From positions 1 to 64,000 of the forward strand of contig JBGCFD010000067.1 of the NCBI GenBank assembly GCA_045106765.1: a DNA stretch of 64,000 nt, given 5' to 3'. This document shows, one piece after another, positions 23,286 to 31,935 of this stretch. Under the pieces are notes generated by a model that ran no database searches, was not told the DNA's origin, and was given only the letters and a program-made list of their open reading frames with translations. This DNA comes from CAJQQY01 sp045106765 (GTDB taxonomy: Bacteria; Bacteroidota; Bacteroidia; Chitinophagales; Saprospiraceae). The stretch's first letter is position 1. Each line of letters begins with the position of its first letter. Both the position numbers and the translations under genes were made by a program.

Positions 23286-24191
23286 TTAACTTTTGTTTCC
23301 AGCTATATTCCACCAAACGCCTTTGTAAAAAGCTGAAATATGACCCCACTCTCGATTCTTTAAAAAGACTAAAGTGTTTTTGGGAATGGTGAAAAAAAAC
23401 AAAAATAAATAAAATATTACTATTTGACTCCAACTCCGATTTCTTCTCACAAAGAAGATTCGGTTTCGAGTATGATAGTAAGTTTTTAAAGTACTATTTT
23501 TTCCGACGGCTAATGATTCTTTATGAAAAACTAAGGCATTTGGTTCTACGTAAACTTTGTACCCAGCGTTTCGAATTTGTTCACTCCAATCCAATTCTTC
23601 ATAATATAAAAAGAATTCTTCAGGCATAATTCCAACATTATCGAGTACTTCTCGCTTAATCATCATCGCAGCACCATGAACATATGCAGTCTCTTCGGCA
23701 ACAGTAAACTGCCCTTTGTCAATTTGTCTTTCTCCTAAAATTTCATTTCTAGCTGTCATCGGATGAACATGAGTCGCACCTGCATATTGGATAATCTGTT
23801 GATTATTGGTCAACTTTGGGTCATAACATATTCGTGGACTAACGATTCCCAGTTGCGGAATGGAGTTGAACAATTGCAGGAGAGTTTCGATACAACCTTC
23901 TGTGATTTCTGCATCATTATTGACAAAGAAAAGATATTCCCCTTTGCTCGCTCGAATACCAACATTATTTCCTCCTGAAAATCCTAGATTTTTTTGGCTA
24001 AAAATATAATTGACTTCTGGATATTTTTCAGACAGAAGTTTTGTAGAATTTACTTTAGAACCATTGTCAACCAAAATGATTTCAAAATCTCGAAAGGAGA
24101 TATTCCGCAATGATTCGAGCAACTCTAAAGTCACCTGAATTTGATTGAAATTAACAGAAATAATAGATATGAGTGGTTGCTCCACAATCAT
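23286..24191 (-). CDS. family 2 glycosyltransferase, rhamnosyltransferase-like
   Basis: 301 residues. GT-A fold with SIISVNFNQ at the start, VDNGS near residue 42, GFSGGNNVGI and FFVNNDAEI (DxD-like), and a conserved AAMMIKREV / YYEELDWSEQI block typical of WbbL-like rhamnosyltransferases. Cytosolic or membrane-associated, with a weak C-terminal hydrophobic stretch (IVIFYLFLFFF). First gene of the GT2 pair. Confidence 0.88.
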   Translation of the reverse strand: MIVEQPLISIISVNFNQIQVTLELLESLRNISFRDFEIILVDNGSKVNSTKLLSEKYPEVNYIFSQKNLGFSGGNNVGIRASKGEYLFFVNNDAEITEGCIETLLQLFNSIPQLGIVSPRICYDPKLTNNQQIIQYAGATHVHPMTARNEILGERQIDKGQFTVAEETAYVHGAAMMIKREVLDNVGIMPEEFFLYYEELDWSEQIRNAGYKVYVEPNALVFHKESLAVGKNSTLKTYYHTRNRIFFVRRNRSWSQIVIFYLFLFFFTIPKNTLVFLKNREWGHISAFYKGVWWNIAGNKS

Positions 24192-24261
24192 TCATTTTTG
24201 ATTTTAAGAAACTGTTTTGAAATTAATTGCAAAACTATTTCTTAGACAAAATTATAAATAA

Positions 24262-24474
24262 AAATAGGTTTTGGAATAAATTTCTAGTTAAGAGCATGTT
24301 TAAAATTTTACCGTCCTGAAAATCAATGATTTATGAATCTTGCGTCCAATTTAATTTTCATTTAGCTCGCTAAACTTCAAATGAAATTAGCGTTAGCAAG
24401 AACTACAAATCATTGACTTTCAGTTAGTTAAATTTTTAAACATACTCTAAGAAATTTGTTCCAAAACCTATTCC
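24262..24474. repeat. MITE-like long inverted repeat (AGAGCATGTTTAAA)
   Basis: About 213 bp. The outer arms AATAGGTTTTGGAATAAATT... and ...AATTTGTTCCAAAACCTATT pair. The inner arms AGAGCATGTTTAAAATTTT and AAATTTTTAAACATACTCT pair, and complementarity continues (AATCAATGATTTATGA / ACAAATCATTGACTT). No coding potential. It splits the initiating sugar transferase from the GT2 pair and fills nearly the whole 297-bp gap. Confidence 0.75.
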
Positions 24475-24488
24475 AAATAATTTATATA

Positions 24489-25601
24489 TTAAACAGATTC
24501 TTCTTGAATCATTGCAGGGAGCGTTTTTGCAACGATTTCTAAATCCATCAATAATGAATGTTTTGAAGCATATTCGATGTCTAAATCAATTCTTTCTTGA
24601 GCAGACATATCTTTTTTTCCTCGTTTAGATACTTGCCACAAACCAGTCAAACCAGCAGGTGCAATAAATCTTCTTGAGTTTCCATCAGTTGTCAATTGTT
24701 CCGCTTCATAAAGTGGTAAAGGTCGATTTCCAATGATTGACATATCACCTTTTAATACATTAATTAGCTGGGGCAATTCATCCAAACTTGTTTTTCTGAT
24801 AAATTTACCGATTGAAGTAACTCGAGGATCATTTTGAATTTTAGTAAAGGAAGGACCTTCGTCGTTTTTATTATATTGATTCAAATGTGCAAATTGATCT
24901 AATTTTTTATCAGCATCTACACACATTGAACGGAATTTCAAAAAGTTAAATACACTATAATTTGTGCCTGCTCTTTTTGAACTATACAAAATCGGACCTT
25001 TAGATGAAAATTTAATGGCTGCAGCAATCATTATTAAAATAGGGCTCAAAAAAAGTAATGCTCCTGAAGCGACACAAATATCAAAGATTCTTTTCCCTGT
25101 AGGAATTCTGTATTTTACAGATTTTACTTTACCAATCTTTTGAACTTTTGCTTTATGCTGAATTAAGAATTCAATTCGAGTAAGAATATTTTCCCATTTT
25201 AAGGGAAGATCATAACAATCGTCTATTCCTTTTTTGATGGCATTTTTTAAATCAATTGGATCAGATGTTCTATTAATTACTATAAATGGAACACTTTGAA
25301 GCGTTTGTTCTTTTCGAACCTTTTCTAAAAATTGAAAGTTATTTTTTCTCAAAACATTAAGATCACAAATTAATGCAAACTCTGGTGCATCAGATAAATT
25401 TAATTCAATTAAGCTTTGAATAGATACTTCTTTTAATTGGTGCTTCTGAACGATTTCGTAAGAAATTTCTTCGTTTTCTAATAAAACATTAGCTACAAAT
25501 TCGTCTTCAAAACCAATTAGGTACAATAATTTTTTAGTCTGCTTTGTTTTAGAACGAAGCACAATTACGGATTCTGCTACAGTCGAGTGTAAGTTCATCA
25601 T
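24489..25601 (-). CDS. initiating sugar-1-phosphate transferase with N-terminal receiver-like domain
   Basis: 370 residues. Residues 170-370 are a bacterial sugar transferase (WcaJ/WbaP C-terminal type): membrane-entry helix DICVASGALLFLSPILIMIA, KRAG, FKFRSM-like FLKFRSMCVDAD, SLDELPQLINVLKGDMS and GNRPLPLYE. It starts polysaccharide assembly by moving sugar-1-P to undecaprenyl phosphate. Residues 24-150 resemble a response-regulator receiver (Asp80 in LICDLN), but the conserved Lys is replaced (DLPL), so phosphorylation is doubtful. A genuine receiver protein is encoded 73 bp upstream on the same strand, suggesting regulation of chain initiation. Confidence 0.87.
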   Translation of the reverse strand: MMNLHSTVAESVIVLRSKTKQTKKLLYLIGFEDEFVANVLLENEEISYEIVQKHQLKEVSIQSLIELNLSDAPEFALICDLNVLRKNNFQFLEKVRKEQTLQSVPFIVINRTSDPIDLKNAIKKGIDDCYDLPLKWENILTRIEFLIQHKAKVQKIGKVKSVKYRIPTGKRIFDICVASGALLFLSPILIMIAAAIKFSSKGPILYSSKRAGTNYSVFNFLKFRSMCVDADKKLDQFAHLNQYNKNDEGPSFTKIQNDPRVTSIGKFIRKTSLDELPQLINVLKGDMSIIGNRPLPLYEAEQLTTDGNSRRFIAPAGLTGLWQVSKRGKKDMSAQERIDLDIEYASKHSLLMDLEIVAKTLPAMIQEESV

Positions 25602-25674
25602 AAGAATTTTTGTTCAATTAAGAACATAGTTTAGGTTGTTGGCAATAAAAAAGCGTTTCTGTTTAGATTTAAAG

Positions 25675-26079
25675 CTAAATTTTTATTGATTGTTTATTTT
25701 TCAAAATTGTAAGAATCTTTGTTTGTAGGTCACTTGGATTGAATGGTTTTTTCATGTATCCATTAATTCCAATTTCTAAACATTTTTCAATAGTTTTTCC
25801 CTCTTCTTCTCCAGAAACTACGACTACTGGAATGTCTTGAAAAAAACCACTAATTCTAATATTATTTAAAAATTCAATGCCTCCCAATTTTGGCATATTA
25901 ATATCTAAAATAATTATATTTGGAATATTTCCTTCATTCATCCAAGCTAAGGCCTCGTATCCATTTGCTGTAGTTTTTACATCAAAACTTTTTCTTAAGA
26001 AGTTACTCATTAAAATCCTAATAGCACGATGGTCTTCAATAATTAAAATCTGTTCTTTTATGTTCATGATTTTATCCAA
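25675..26079 (-). CDS. stand-alone response-regulator receiver protein
   Basis: 134 residues, a single CheY-like domain without an output domain. The acidic pocket IIEDH (Glu15, Asp16), phospho-acceptor Asp59 in IIILDINMP, Ser89 (VVVSGEE) and Lys111 in MKKPF are all present, so it is competent for phosphorylation. An alternative start is Met5. It lies just upstream of the sugar transferase that has a receiver-like domain, and probably in the same transcript. The partner kinase is not in the window. Confidence 0.9.
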   Translation of the reverse strand: MDKIMNIKEQILIIEDHRAIRILMSNFLRKSFDVKTTANGYEALAWMNEGNIPNIIILDINMPKLGGIEFLNNIRISGFFQDIPVVVVSGEEEGKTIEKCLEIGINGYMKKPFNPSDLQTKILTILKNKQSIKI

Positions 26080-26827
26080 ATAAATTAGAAAAAAAATAAA
26101 AAATTAATCCAACCCTAGAGATTTCATCTTAATAAAATAGATGTAAATCAATTGATCAGGAGGAAAAAATCAATCACAGTTTTTGGAAAAATTCTAAAAT
26201 AAAACGATTATCGAATCCTGATATTGGAATTAAGAAATATCAAGATAGAAGTCAGTCATTGAGTTGATTTACTTTAATAATATTCAATACAAAAGAATGA
26301 CTAAAATAATCTTTAGGTTTTGGAAAAGGAAAATAGAAGTTATTTTTAGTTTCGTAGTAGGGGAATTTAATTTCTTTGAGGATTGATTGAACTACAAATT
26401 TAATTTAAAAAATCCATTATTTATATACATAAAACAAGGTATAATTCACATTTAATTCATTCACAATATGAATTCTCTTTACTTTGTTTGAATAACTTCT
26501 TTAAAAAGCTAAAAATAGCTACAAAACCACAACTATCAAAATAAAATACGTATAATATCTAATATTCCTTTAATTTAAATTCTACCTAAAAATAAAAGAT
26601 AAATTATATAAACTTCAATACATCGAATAAAAAAATTAAATTTCTGCTTGTTATAACCTCTTTTGGTCTCAATATCATCTAATTTGAAATTCTGTTTTAA
26701 TGTATTTTAAATCATCATTTTATTTTATTTCCTTTGATTTTGTTTTAATATTGATTCCTTTTCTATTCCGATTGCCCCATTGAAAACCATTTTTTTTGCA
26801 TCCTTCAATCTAATAGACTTTACTTTT
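26080..26827. other. gene-free AT-rich gap between divergent genes
   Basis: About 750 bp with no plausible ORF, RNA gene or long palindrome that I can see. It must contain the divergent promoters of the polysaccharide locus (minus) and of the GT2 gene (plus). Its size is unusual for this genome. Confidence 0.5.
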
Positions 26828-28021
26828 ATGTCAATAGTCACTTTAAAAATCATATTCTTTATTTTATTATTCATTGTTTTCTATGCTTATTTAGGATATG
26901 GAATCTTACTTTTCATTTTACTTAAGATAAAAAGACTCTTTTTTACAAAAAACAATACCCACGATCCAACTTTTCTTCCTGATGTAACATACATGGTTGC
27001 TGCATTTAATGAGGAAGATTGGATTGGTGAAAAAATCAAGAATTCTTTTGAGTTTGATTATCCAAAAGATAAAATCAAATTCTTTTTTGTAACAGACGGT
27101 TCAGATGATAGCACACCTGATGTGGTAAAAAATTACCCTACTCCTCAAGGCTATGATCTTCAATTATTTCATCAACCAGAACGACGAGGTAAAATTGCTG
27201 CAGTTGAACGAGTCATGGAATTTGTTCAAACTCCAATTGTCATTTTTTCTGATGCTAACACATTTGTAAATCCTGATGCTATTCGTAATATTATCAGACA
27301 TTATAAAAATGAGAAAGTAGGTGCGGTAGCTGGAGAAAAAAGAATTTCCTTGGATGACTCCGGTGCTGCAAATGAAGCAGGGGAAGGCTTGTATTGGAAA
27401 TATGAAAGCACGCTAAAAAAGTGGGACTCTGAATTCTATTCTGTTGTAGGAGCGGCAGGTGAATTATTTTCTGTCCGAACTGAATTGTTTCAACCAGTTC
27501 CTTCTGATACCATTATTGAAGATTTTGTCATGACTATGCGCATTGCTGATAATGGTTACAAAGTAGTTTACGAACCTGAAGCACGAGCAGTAGAAACCGC
27601 TTCTGCCTCAGTCAAAGAAGAACTTAAAAGAAAAATAAGAATTGCTGCTGGAGGAATTCAAGCTATCGGAAGATTATCTTCTATGCTTTTGCCTTTCAAA
27701 AACCCTGTTCTCACTTTTCAATATATTTCACATCGAGTATTGAGATGGACTTTGGCGCCTTTGGCTTTACCATTTTTGTTGATCATAAATATATATTTGG
27801 CTCAACAGGGAGAACCATTTTTCAATTATATTCTCTGGTGTCAAATTGCATTTTATGCCATGGCACTTGTTGGCTATATTTTGGAAAAACAAAAACTGAA
27901 ATTCAAAGCTTTCTTTGTCCCTTATTATTTCTGTGTGATGAACTATGCAATGTATCGAGGGTTCTTCAGAGCGATTGGTGGAAAACAATCTGTACTTTGG
28001 GAAAGAGCCAAACGTGGGTAA
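26828..28021 (+). CDS. family 2 glycosyltransferase, membrane-bound
   Basis: 397 residues from the ATG at 26828. An upstream in-frame TTG at 26780 would add 16 residues before the first helix and is less likely. One N-terminal membrane helix (7-30). GT-A domain with VAAFNEEDWI, VTDGSDDST, FSDANTF (DxD-like), VVGAAGELFSVR, and IEDFVMTMRI (catalytic-base ED). C-terminal membrane segments. Resembles polymerising or flipping GT2 enzymes of exopolysaccharide loci. It is transcribed away from the rest of the locus. Confidence 0.87.
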   Translation: MSIVTLKIIFFILLFIVFYAYLGYGILLFILLKIKRLFFTKNNTHDPTFLPDVTYMVAAFNEEDWIGEKIKNSFEFDYPKDKIKFFFVTDGSDDSTPDVVKNYPTPQGYDLQLFHQPERRGKIAAVERVMEFVQTPIVIFSDANTFVNPDAIRNIIRHYKNEKVGAVAGEKRISLDDSGAANEAGEGLYWKYESTLKKWDSEFYSVVGAAGELFSVRTELFQPVPSDTIIEDFVMTMRIADNGYKVVYEPEARAVETASASVKEELKRKIRIAAGGIQAIGRLSSMLLPFKNPVLTFQYISHRVLRWTLAPLALPFLLIINIYLAQQGEPFFNYILWCQIAFYAMALVGYILEKQKLKFKAFFVPYYFCVMNYAMYRGFFRAIGGKQSVLWERAKRG

Positions 28022-28024
28022 GAT

Positions 28025-28178
28025 GAATATCGAACATTGAATAGGGAATATCCAATTTCGAAGTTTGACGATATTATATTGTCGCTACCTGTGAGAAGTT
28101 TCGTCAAATTTATCAAATCTAAATTCCTTGTTCGATATTCAATATTCATTTTGTTCCTTGTCCAATATTCGATATTCC
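28025..28178. repeat. GAATATCGAACA...TTCGATATTC inverted repeat, copy A
   Basis: The left half GAATATCGAACATTGAATAG...CGAAGTTTGACGAT mirrors the right half TTTCGTCAAATTT...CCTTGTTCGATATTC. A further partial ATATTCGATATTC lies at its edge. It begins right after the GT2 stop. It is homologous to 54899-55032 in both arms and centre. Confidence 0.75.
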
Positions 28179-28334
28179 CGCTCCATTAGTCTATATTTAT
28201 GAAAAATTTGTAGGATTTTTCTAATCCATATTTTCCAATCTATTACCTTGTTCTTTTATCAAAGTAATAGATCATATTTAAGTGTGATCTATTTCTTAAA
28301 ATCAATTCCATTTTTTATCACAAAAAAACTAGAT

Positions 28335-29858
28335 ATGAAATTTCAGAAAATAATTTTTCTTGCTATTATTTCTCTTTCTCTGTTGACAACTTCTTGTAAA
28401 AATGGGGCTTCCATAAAAGAAGATGCAATTGTTAATATTCCTGCCAATTCCTCCTCTGTTTCTGCTATCAATGTCAAAAGATTGATGGACAAAGCAGATT
28501 TTGAATCCATGCAAAAGATGTCTTTTTACCAAGATTTTATTAAAGATGCTTCGCAAGGCAATTCTGGAGTTGAAGCTGTTCTAAAAGATCCATATGCATC
28601 AGGGGTAAATTTGGATGCGAATGTTTATTTAGTCCAAGATGTTGATATCATGAATCCAGAAAGCGCATTTGTGGGTGTAGTGGCTAGTTTAAATGATAAG
28701 GCAGCATTCAAAAAATTATTAGCATCCAATGGAAATGCGGATTTTAAAGCAGCAGAGGGATATGAATATCTTGAAGCAGATCGCAAAACCATTGTTGCAA
28801 TGAATGATGACATTGTAGTCATGGGAATTAGTCAAGGGAACGGATCAAATTTGAAAACTGGCGTGGAAAGTATTTTTAATACAACCAAAGAAACTTCAAT
28901 TATTAGCAATGAAGATTTAAAAAAGTGTTTTTCTAAACAAGCTGACATTACAAGTTGGTTTTCTTCTAATAAAATGGCAGAAGCTGCAAAGGGAAAAATG
29001 GGAATGGCTGGTTTTATTGTTTCCCCAACTATGTTGACTGATAATTATGCTCATAGTTATTTTAATTTTGAAAAAGGAGCTATTGTTTCTGAATCTAATT
29101 ATGATATCAACCAAAAATTATCTGATGAATTTAAACATGTTTTCAAGGATAAAGTAAAAACTGATTTTTCAAAATATGTTCCTGCTGAGGATTTGATCTT
29201 TGCATTTACTGGTGCCTTAGATATGAAAGGTATCAATATGATTTTGACTAATAAATCAATGACGGGAATGGCCGACATGAGTTTAAAGCAATATGGATTA
29301 ACAACCGACGATTTAGCCAAAACAATTGATGGTGACTTCCTTATCACCACTCATGCAAAATCTGACAGCGAAAATCCAAAGATGCTGATAGCAATGAAAA
29401 TCAATGACATGGATGGTTTTCAAAAAATTATAGACTTAGGAAAAGATTATGAAATGATCGAAAGTGTTGGCGATGGACTTTATCAAATGTCTGGACTCAT
29501 GGGTGCTTCAGATGATATGCCTATGTTTTATGTAACTGACGGAATGGTTTTCGTAGGTGATGGACAATCAACTATTCCTGCTTTGCAATCTGGAAGCTAT
29601 GCTAAAAATGGTTTAGTCTCAAAGAATATCAAAAATATTTTCTCTAAAAATATCATGGGCGGATTTGTTAACTTTAGTAATATTGGAAATTATCTTGACG
29701 ATGCTGGAATTGATTTCAATGCTATGAAAAATGCTACCATGGAATTGAATCGTGATAATGGAACAATGAAATTAAATATGACTGATGAAAATAAAAATGC
29801 TCTAAAAAGCATCATTGATTGGACTAATAAAAATTACGAAAAGAAAGGAGCGATGTGA
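28335..29858 (+). CDS. DUF4836-like lipoprotein
   Basis: 507 residues from the ATG at 28335. The frame is open to 28248, but the extra 29 residues precede a clear lipoprotein signal (IIFLAIISLSLLTTSCKNG), so they are not part of the protein. Cys at the lipobox gives membrane attachment. The body has the character of DUF4836 proteins of Bacteroidota: ANSSSVSAINVKRL, paired similar halves, Met-rich helices, and FVNFSNIGNYLDDAG near the end. Function unknown. An ABC ATPase gene follows 97 bp downstream, beyond a hairpin. Confidence 0.75.
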   Translation: MKFQKIIFLAIISLSLLTTSCKNGASIKEDAIVNIPANSSSVSAINVKRLMDKADFESMQKMSFYQDFIKDASQGNSGVEAVLKDPYASGVNLDANVYLVQDVDIMNPESAFVGVVASLNDKAAFKKLLASNGNADFKAAEGYEYLEADRKTIVAMNDDIVVMGISQGNGSNLKTGVESIFNTTKETSIISNEDLKKCFSKQADITSWFSSNKMAEAAKGKMGMAGFIVSPTMLTDNYAHSYFNFEKGAIVSESNYDINQKLSDEFKHVFKDKVKTDFSKYVPAEDLIFAFTGALDMKGINMILTNKSMTGMADMSLKQYGLTTDDLAKTIDGDFLITTHAKSDSENPKMLIAMKINDMDGFQKIIDLGKDYEMIESVGDGLYQMSGLMGASDDMPMFYVTDGMVFVGDGQSTIPALQSGSYAKNGLVSKNIKNIFSKNIMGGFVNFSNIGNYLDDAGIDFNAMKNATMELNRDNGTMKLNMTDENKNALKSIIDWTNKNYEKKGAM

Positions 29859-29861
29859 TTC

Positions 29862-29917
29862 GTTGATTAGTTAATCAGGTAATCGGGATTTCCCCATTGC
29901 CTGATTAACCAATCAAC
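29862..29917 (+). terminator. hairpin after the DUF4836-like gene
   Basis: GTTGATTAGTTAATCAGG (29862) pairs with CCTGATTAACCAATCAAC (ending 29917) across a GGGATTTCCCC-type centre. It starts 3 bp after the stop. It has no strong T-run, so it may be a REP-like element acting as transcript stabiliser or terminator. Confidence 0.5.
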
Positions 29918-29955
29918 TGATTAAATTGATTACCTAAATTAACCAATCTCAAATC

Positions 29956-30597
29956 ATGATTACACTTCAAAAAATTCTTCCTCACCCACTTAAAGAAAGT
30001 GGATTTAACCCAACTACCGAAATTTGGAACAAAGATTTATCTTTTGAAAAAGGTAAAAAATATCTTGTTATTGCTCCTTCTGGAAAAGGAAAATCAACTT
30101 TGCTCCATTGTATTTATGGATTGAGAAAAGATTTTGACGGGACAATTTTATTAAATGAGAAAAGCATCAAGAAGTATAAAAGTGATGAATTGGCCGAGGT
30201 GAGACAAAACAAGTTATCGATCGTTTTTCAAGATCTTCGATTGTTTGAACAACTGACTGCTGAGGAAAATATTTTACTAAAAACTAATTTGCAAAATCAT
30301 AAAACCTTAGTTCAAATAAAAAAAATGGCTCAACAATTAGGCGTTGCTGATCTTTTAAAAAAACCATGTGGAACACTTTCCTTTGGTCAACGTCAACGAA
30401 TTGCCATCATTCGAGCACTCTGCCAACCGTTTGATTTTTTGCTATTAGATGAGCCTTTCAGTCATTTGGATGAGGCTAATATTAAAGCAGCAACTCAGTT
30501 AATTGAAGCTGAATGTATAGCTCAAGGAAGTAGTTTTATTTTAGTTAGCTTAGGAGAGGAATATTTTTTTAATTATACAGATAAAATTATTTTGTAA
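29956..30597 (+). CDS. ABC transporter ATP-binding protein (orphan)
   Basis: 213 residues. Walker A APSGKGKST (40-48), Q-loop Gln92, signature LSFGQ (141-145), Walker B FLLLDEP (161-167), and D-loop SHLD. LolD/MacB-like size. The switch His, normally after a run such as LIVTH, is not visible (FILVSLGEE at 194-202), so hydrolysis may be altered. No permease gene is adjacent: upstream is the lipoprotein, downstream a convergent protease. It may serve a lipoprotein- or peptide-export permease elsewhere. Confidence 0.85.
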   Translation: MITLQKILPHPLKESGFNPTTEIWNKDLSFEKGKKYLVIAPSGKGKSTLLHCIYGLRKDFDGTILLNEKSIKKYKSDELAEVRQNKLSIVFQDLRLFEQLTAEENILLKTNLQNHKTLVQIKKMAQQLGVADLLKKPCGTLSFGQRQRIAIIRALCQPFDFLLLDEPFSHLDEANIKAATQLIEAECIAQGSSFILVSLGEEYFFNYTDKIIL

Positions 30598-30612
30598 AAC
30601 GTAAAACGTCTA
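30594..30612. repeat. GTAAAACGTAAAACGTC dispersed motif, site 3
   Basis: Tandem AAAACGT-AAAACGTC at the convergent junction of the ABC ATPase stop and the protease stop, overlapping both coding ends. Confidence 0.55.
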
Positions 30613-31614
30613 ATAACCATGATAAAATGGTTTAGTTATTTTGATTCTTTTCTTTGAAATAGCTACTTGAATTGGTTCATCATCTCTCGCTTTCAATTCC
30701 CATTTACACAATTGTTTTTTTCTATAATTAATAGAAAAAAGGGCTTCCTTCAAAAATGGATAGCCCAACAAACCATCCAATTGAATGCCATCCTCCCCTT
30801 GTAAAAAAGATAAATCTGCAAAAGCAAAAGGTTGATTTTTATAATATGATTTTCCTACCTTCATTTCTTTCACTTGAATATGGTTGACTTCAATTTTCTT
30901 ATTATCACCTCCCATTATTAATCCTAAAAAATCAGATGCGACCATGTCTTTTGGCAGTCTTTTTCTTAACCTTTTATCGATGACATTAATTTCAGCTCCC
31001 GTATCAATTCCAAAATAATATCTCTTGTTACCTATTTTAACTTTAACAACGGGAATATGTCCAACCATTCGAAACCATATTTTATCTGATTTATCATAAT
31101 TTTCAAAAAAAGTTTTATTGGATTTTGAAATCAAAAACACTTTTTCTTTTTCATAATCTATTAGTAATTCTTTTCTTTTAACTTGATCGTAACTGATAAG
31201 TCCTGCAAAATCTCTTTTTTTAATTCGGGCAATATTTCCCAAATTAACAGCATAACTCGATTCTCTTTTCACATTAATTCCTTGCCAATCAAAATTAACC
31301 TTGTACAATTTCTTAACTCTTTTCTTCCCTCCTACTCCAGAAATTTCAAAACCATTTTTATTTTTCTTGGACAAACTTGAATTTAGTAATAAATGAGGAG
31401 AGCCTGTATCTAAAATAAATGGGTGTGATTCTCCTTCTAAGTCGGCATTTAAAAAAATTAAACCTCCGACTAATTCAAAATCAGATTGTATTACTCCTTG
31501 CGCATCAGTCTGAAAATAATCTTCTTGAAAATTAAATCGCAATGGTTCTGATTGAAATGTCATTTGAACATTTAGATGAGTAACCATCAAAAGAGAAGCT
31601 ATGAAAGTATTCAT
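30610..31614 (-). CDS. exported retropepsin-like aspartyl protease
   Basis: 334 residues. Signal peptide 1-18. Two aspartic-protease half-sites are in one chain: FILDTGSP (Asp69) and FGIDTGAE (Asp204). Each is followed by a hydrophobic-hydrophobic-Gly block (GLISYDQV, LDGLLGYPFL). This is the two-lobed clan-AA arrangement common in Bacteroidota exported proteins. Probably a periplasmic or surface endopeptidase with unknown substrate. It is convergent with the ABC gene and monocistronic. Confidence 0.85.
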   Translation of the reverse strand: MNTFIASLLMVTHLNVQMTFQSEPLRFNFQEDYFQTDAQGVIQSDFELVGGLIFLNADLEGESHPFILDTGSPHLLLNSSLSKKNKNGFEISGVGGKKRVKKLYKVNFDWQGINVKRESSYAVNLGNIARIKKRDFAGLISYDQVKRKELLIDYEKEKVFLISKSNKTFFENYDKSDKIWFRMVGHIPVVKVKIGNKRYYFGIDTGAEINVIDKRLRKRLPKDMVASDFLGLIMGGDNKKIEVNHIQVKEMKVGKSYYKNQPFAFADLSFLQGEDGIQLDGLLGYPFLKEALFSINYRKKQLCKWELKARDDEPIQVAISKKRIKITKPFYHGY

Positions 31615-31883
31615 AAACGTGGTTTTTTGAAGACCACTTTCTTCCGCAGGGAGGAAAATTAAGAAAAAAGAAATCGAAATTATGGAAAAATGAAAGAGGG
31701 GGAATAACTTGGTTTTGAGAATTTCTAGGTTGGTTACAATTGTTGGTAAGGAAACTTTAGTTGGGAGAGATTTCCAAAGGCTTTTATAAGATAAGTTATT
31801 CCATTCAAAAATCCAACCAATATTTGGCTAAATATTTTTTCACAGTTAAAAAAATGGAAGATCTGCCCTTTTGCAATAAAAAA
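31615..31883. other. gene-free stretch upstream of the aspartyl protease
   Basis: No credible ORF. A small hairpin (GTGGT...ACCAC, about 31620-31637) sits at the protease 5' end. Otherwise I see nothing. Confidence 0.45.
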
Positions 31884-31910
31884 GGTAGACAACCCAAATG
31901 GTTATCTACC
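31884..31910 (-). terminator. rho-independent terminator of the sigma/barrel operon
   Basis: GGTAGACAACC / GGTTATCTACC with a short loop. On minus it is followed by TTTTTTATTG. It lies 26 bp after the stop of the 31936 gene. Confidence 0.8.
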
Positions 31911-31935
31911 TTCTATTTTCGAGCTAATATTTTTC

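Noticed and set aside
24262..24474. Complete insertion sequence
   Set aside because: Inverted repeats only; no transposase ORF in or beside it.
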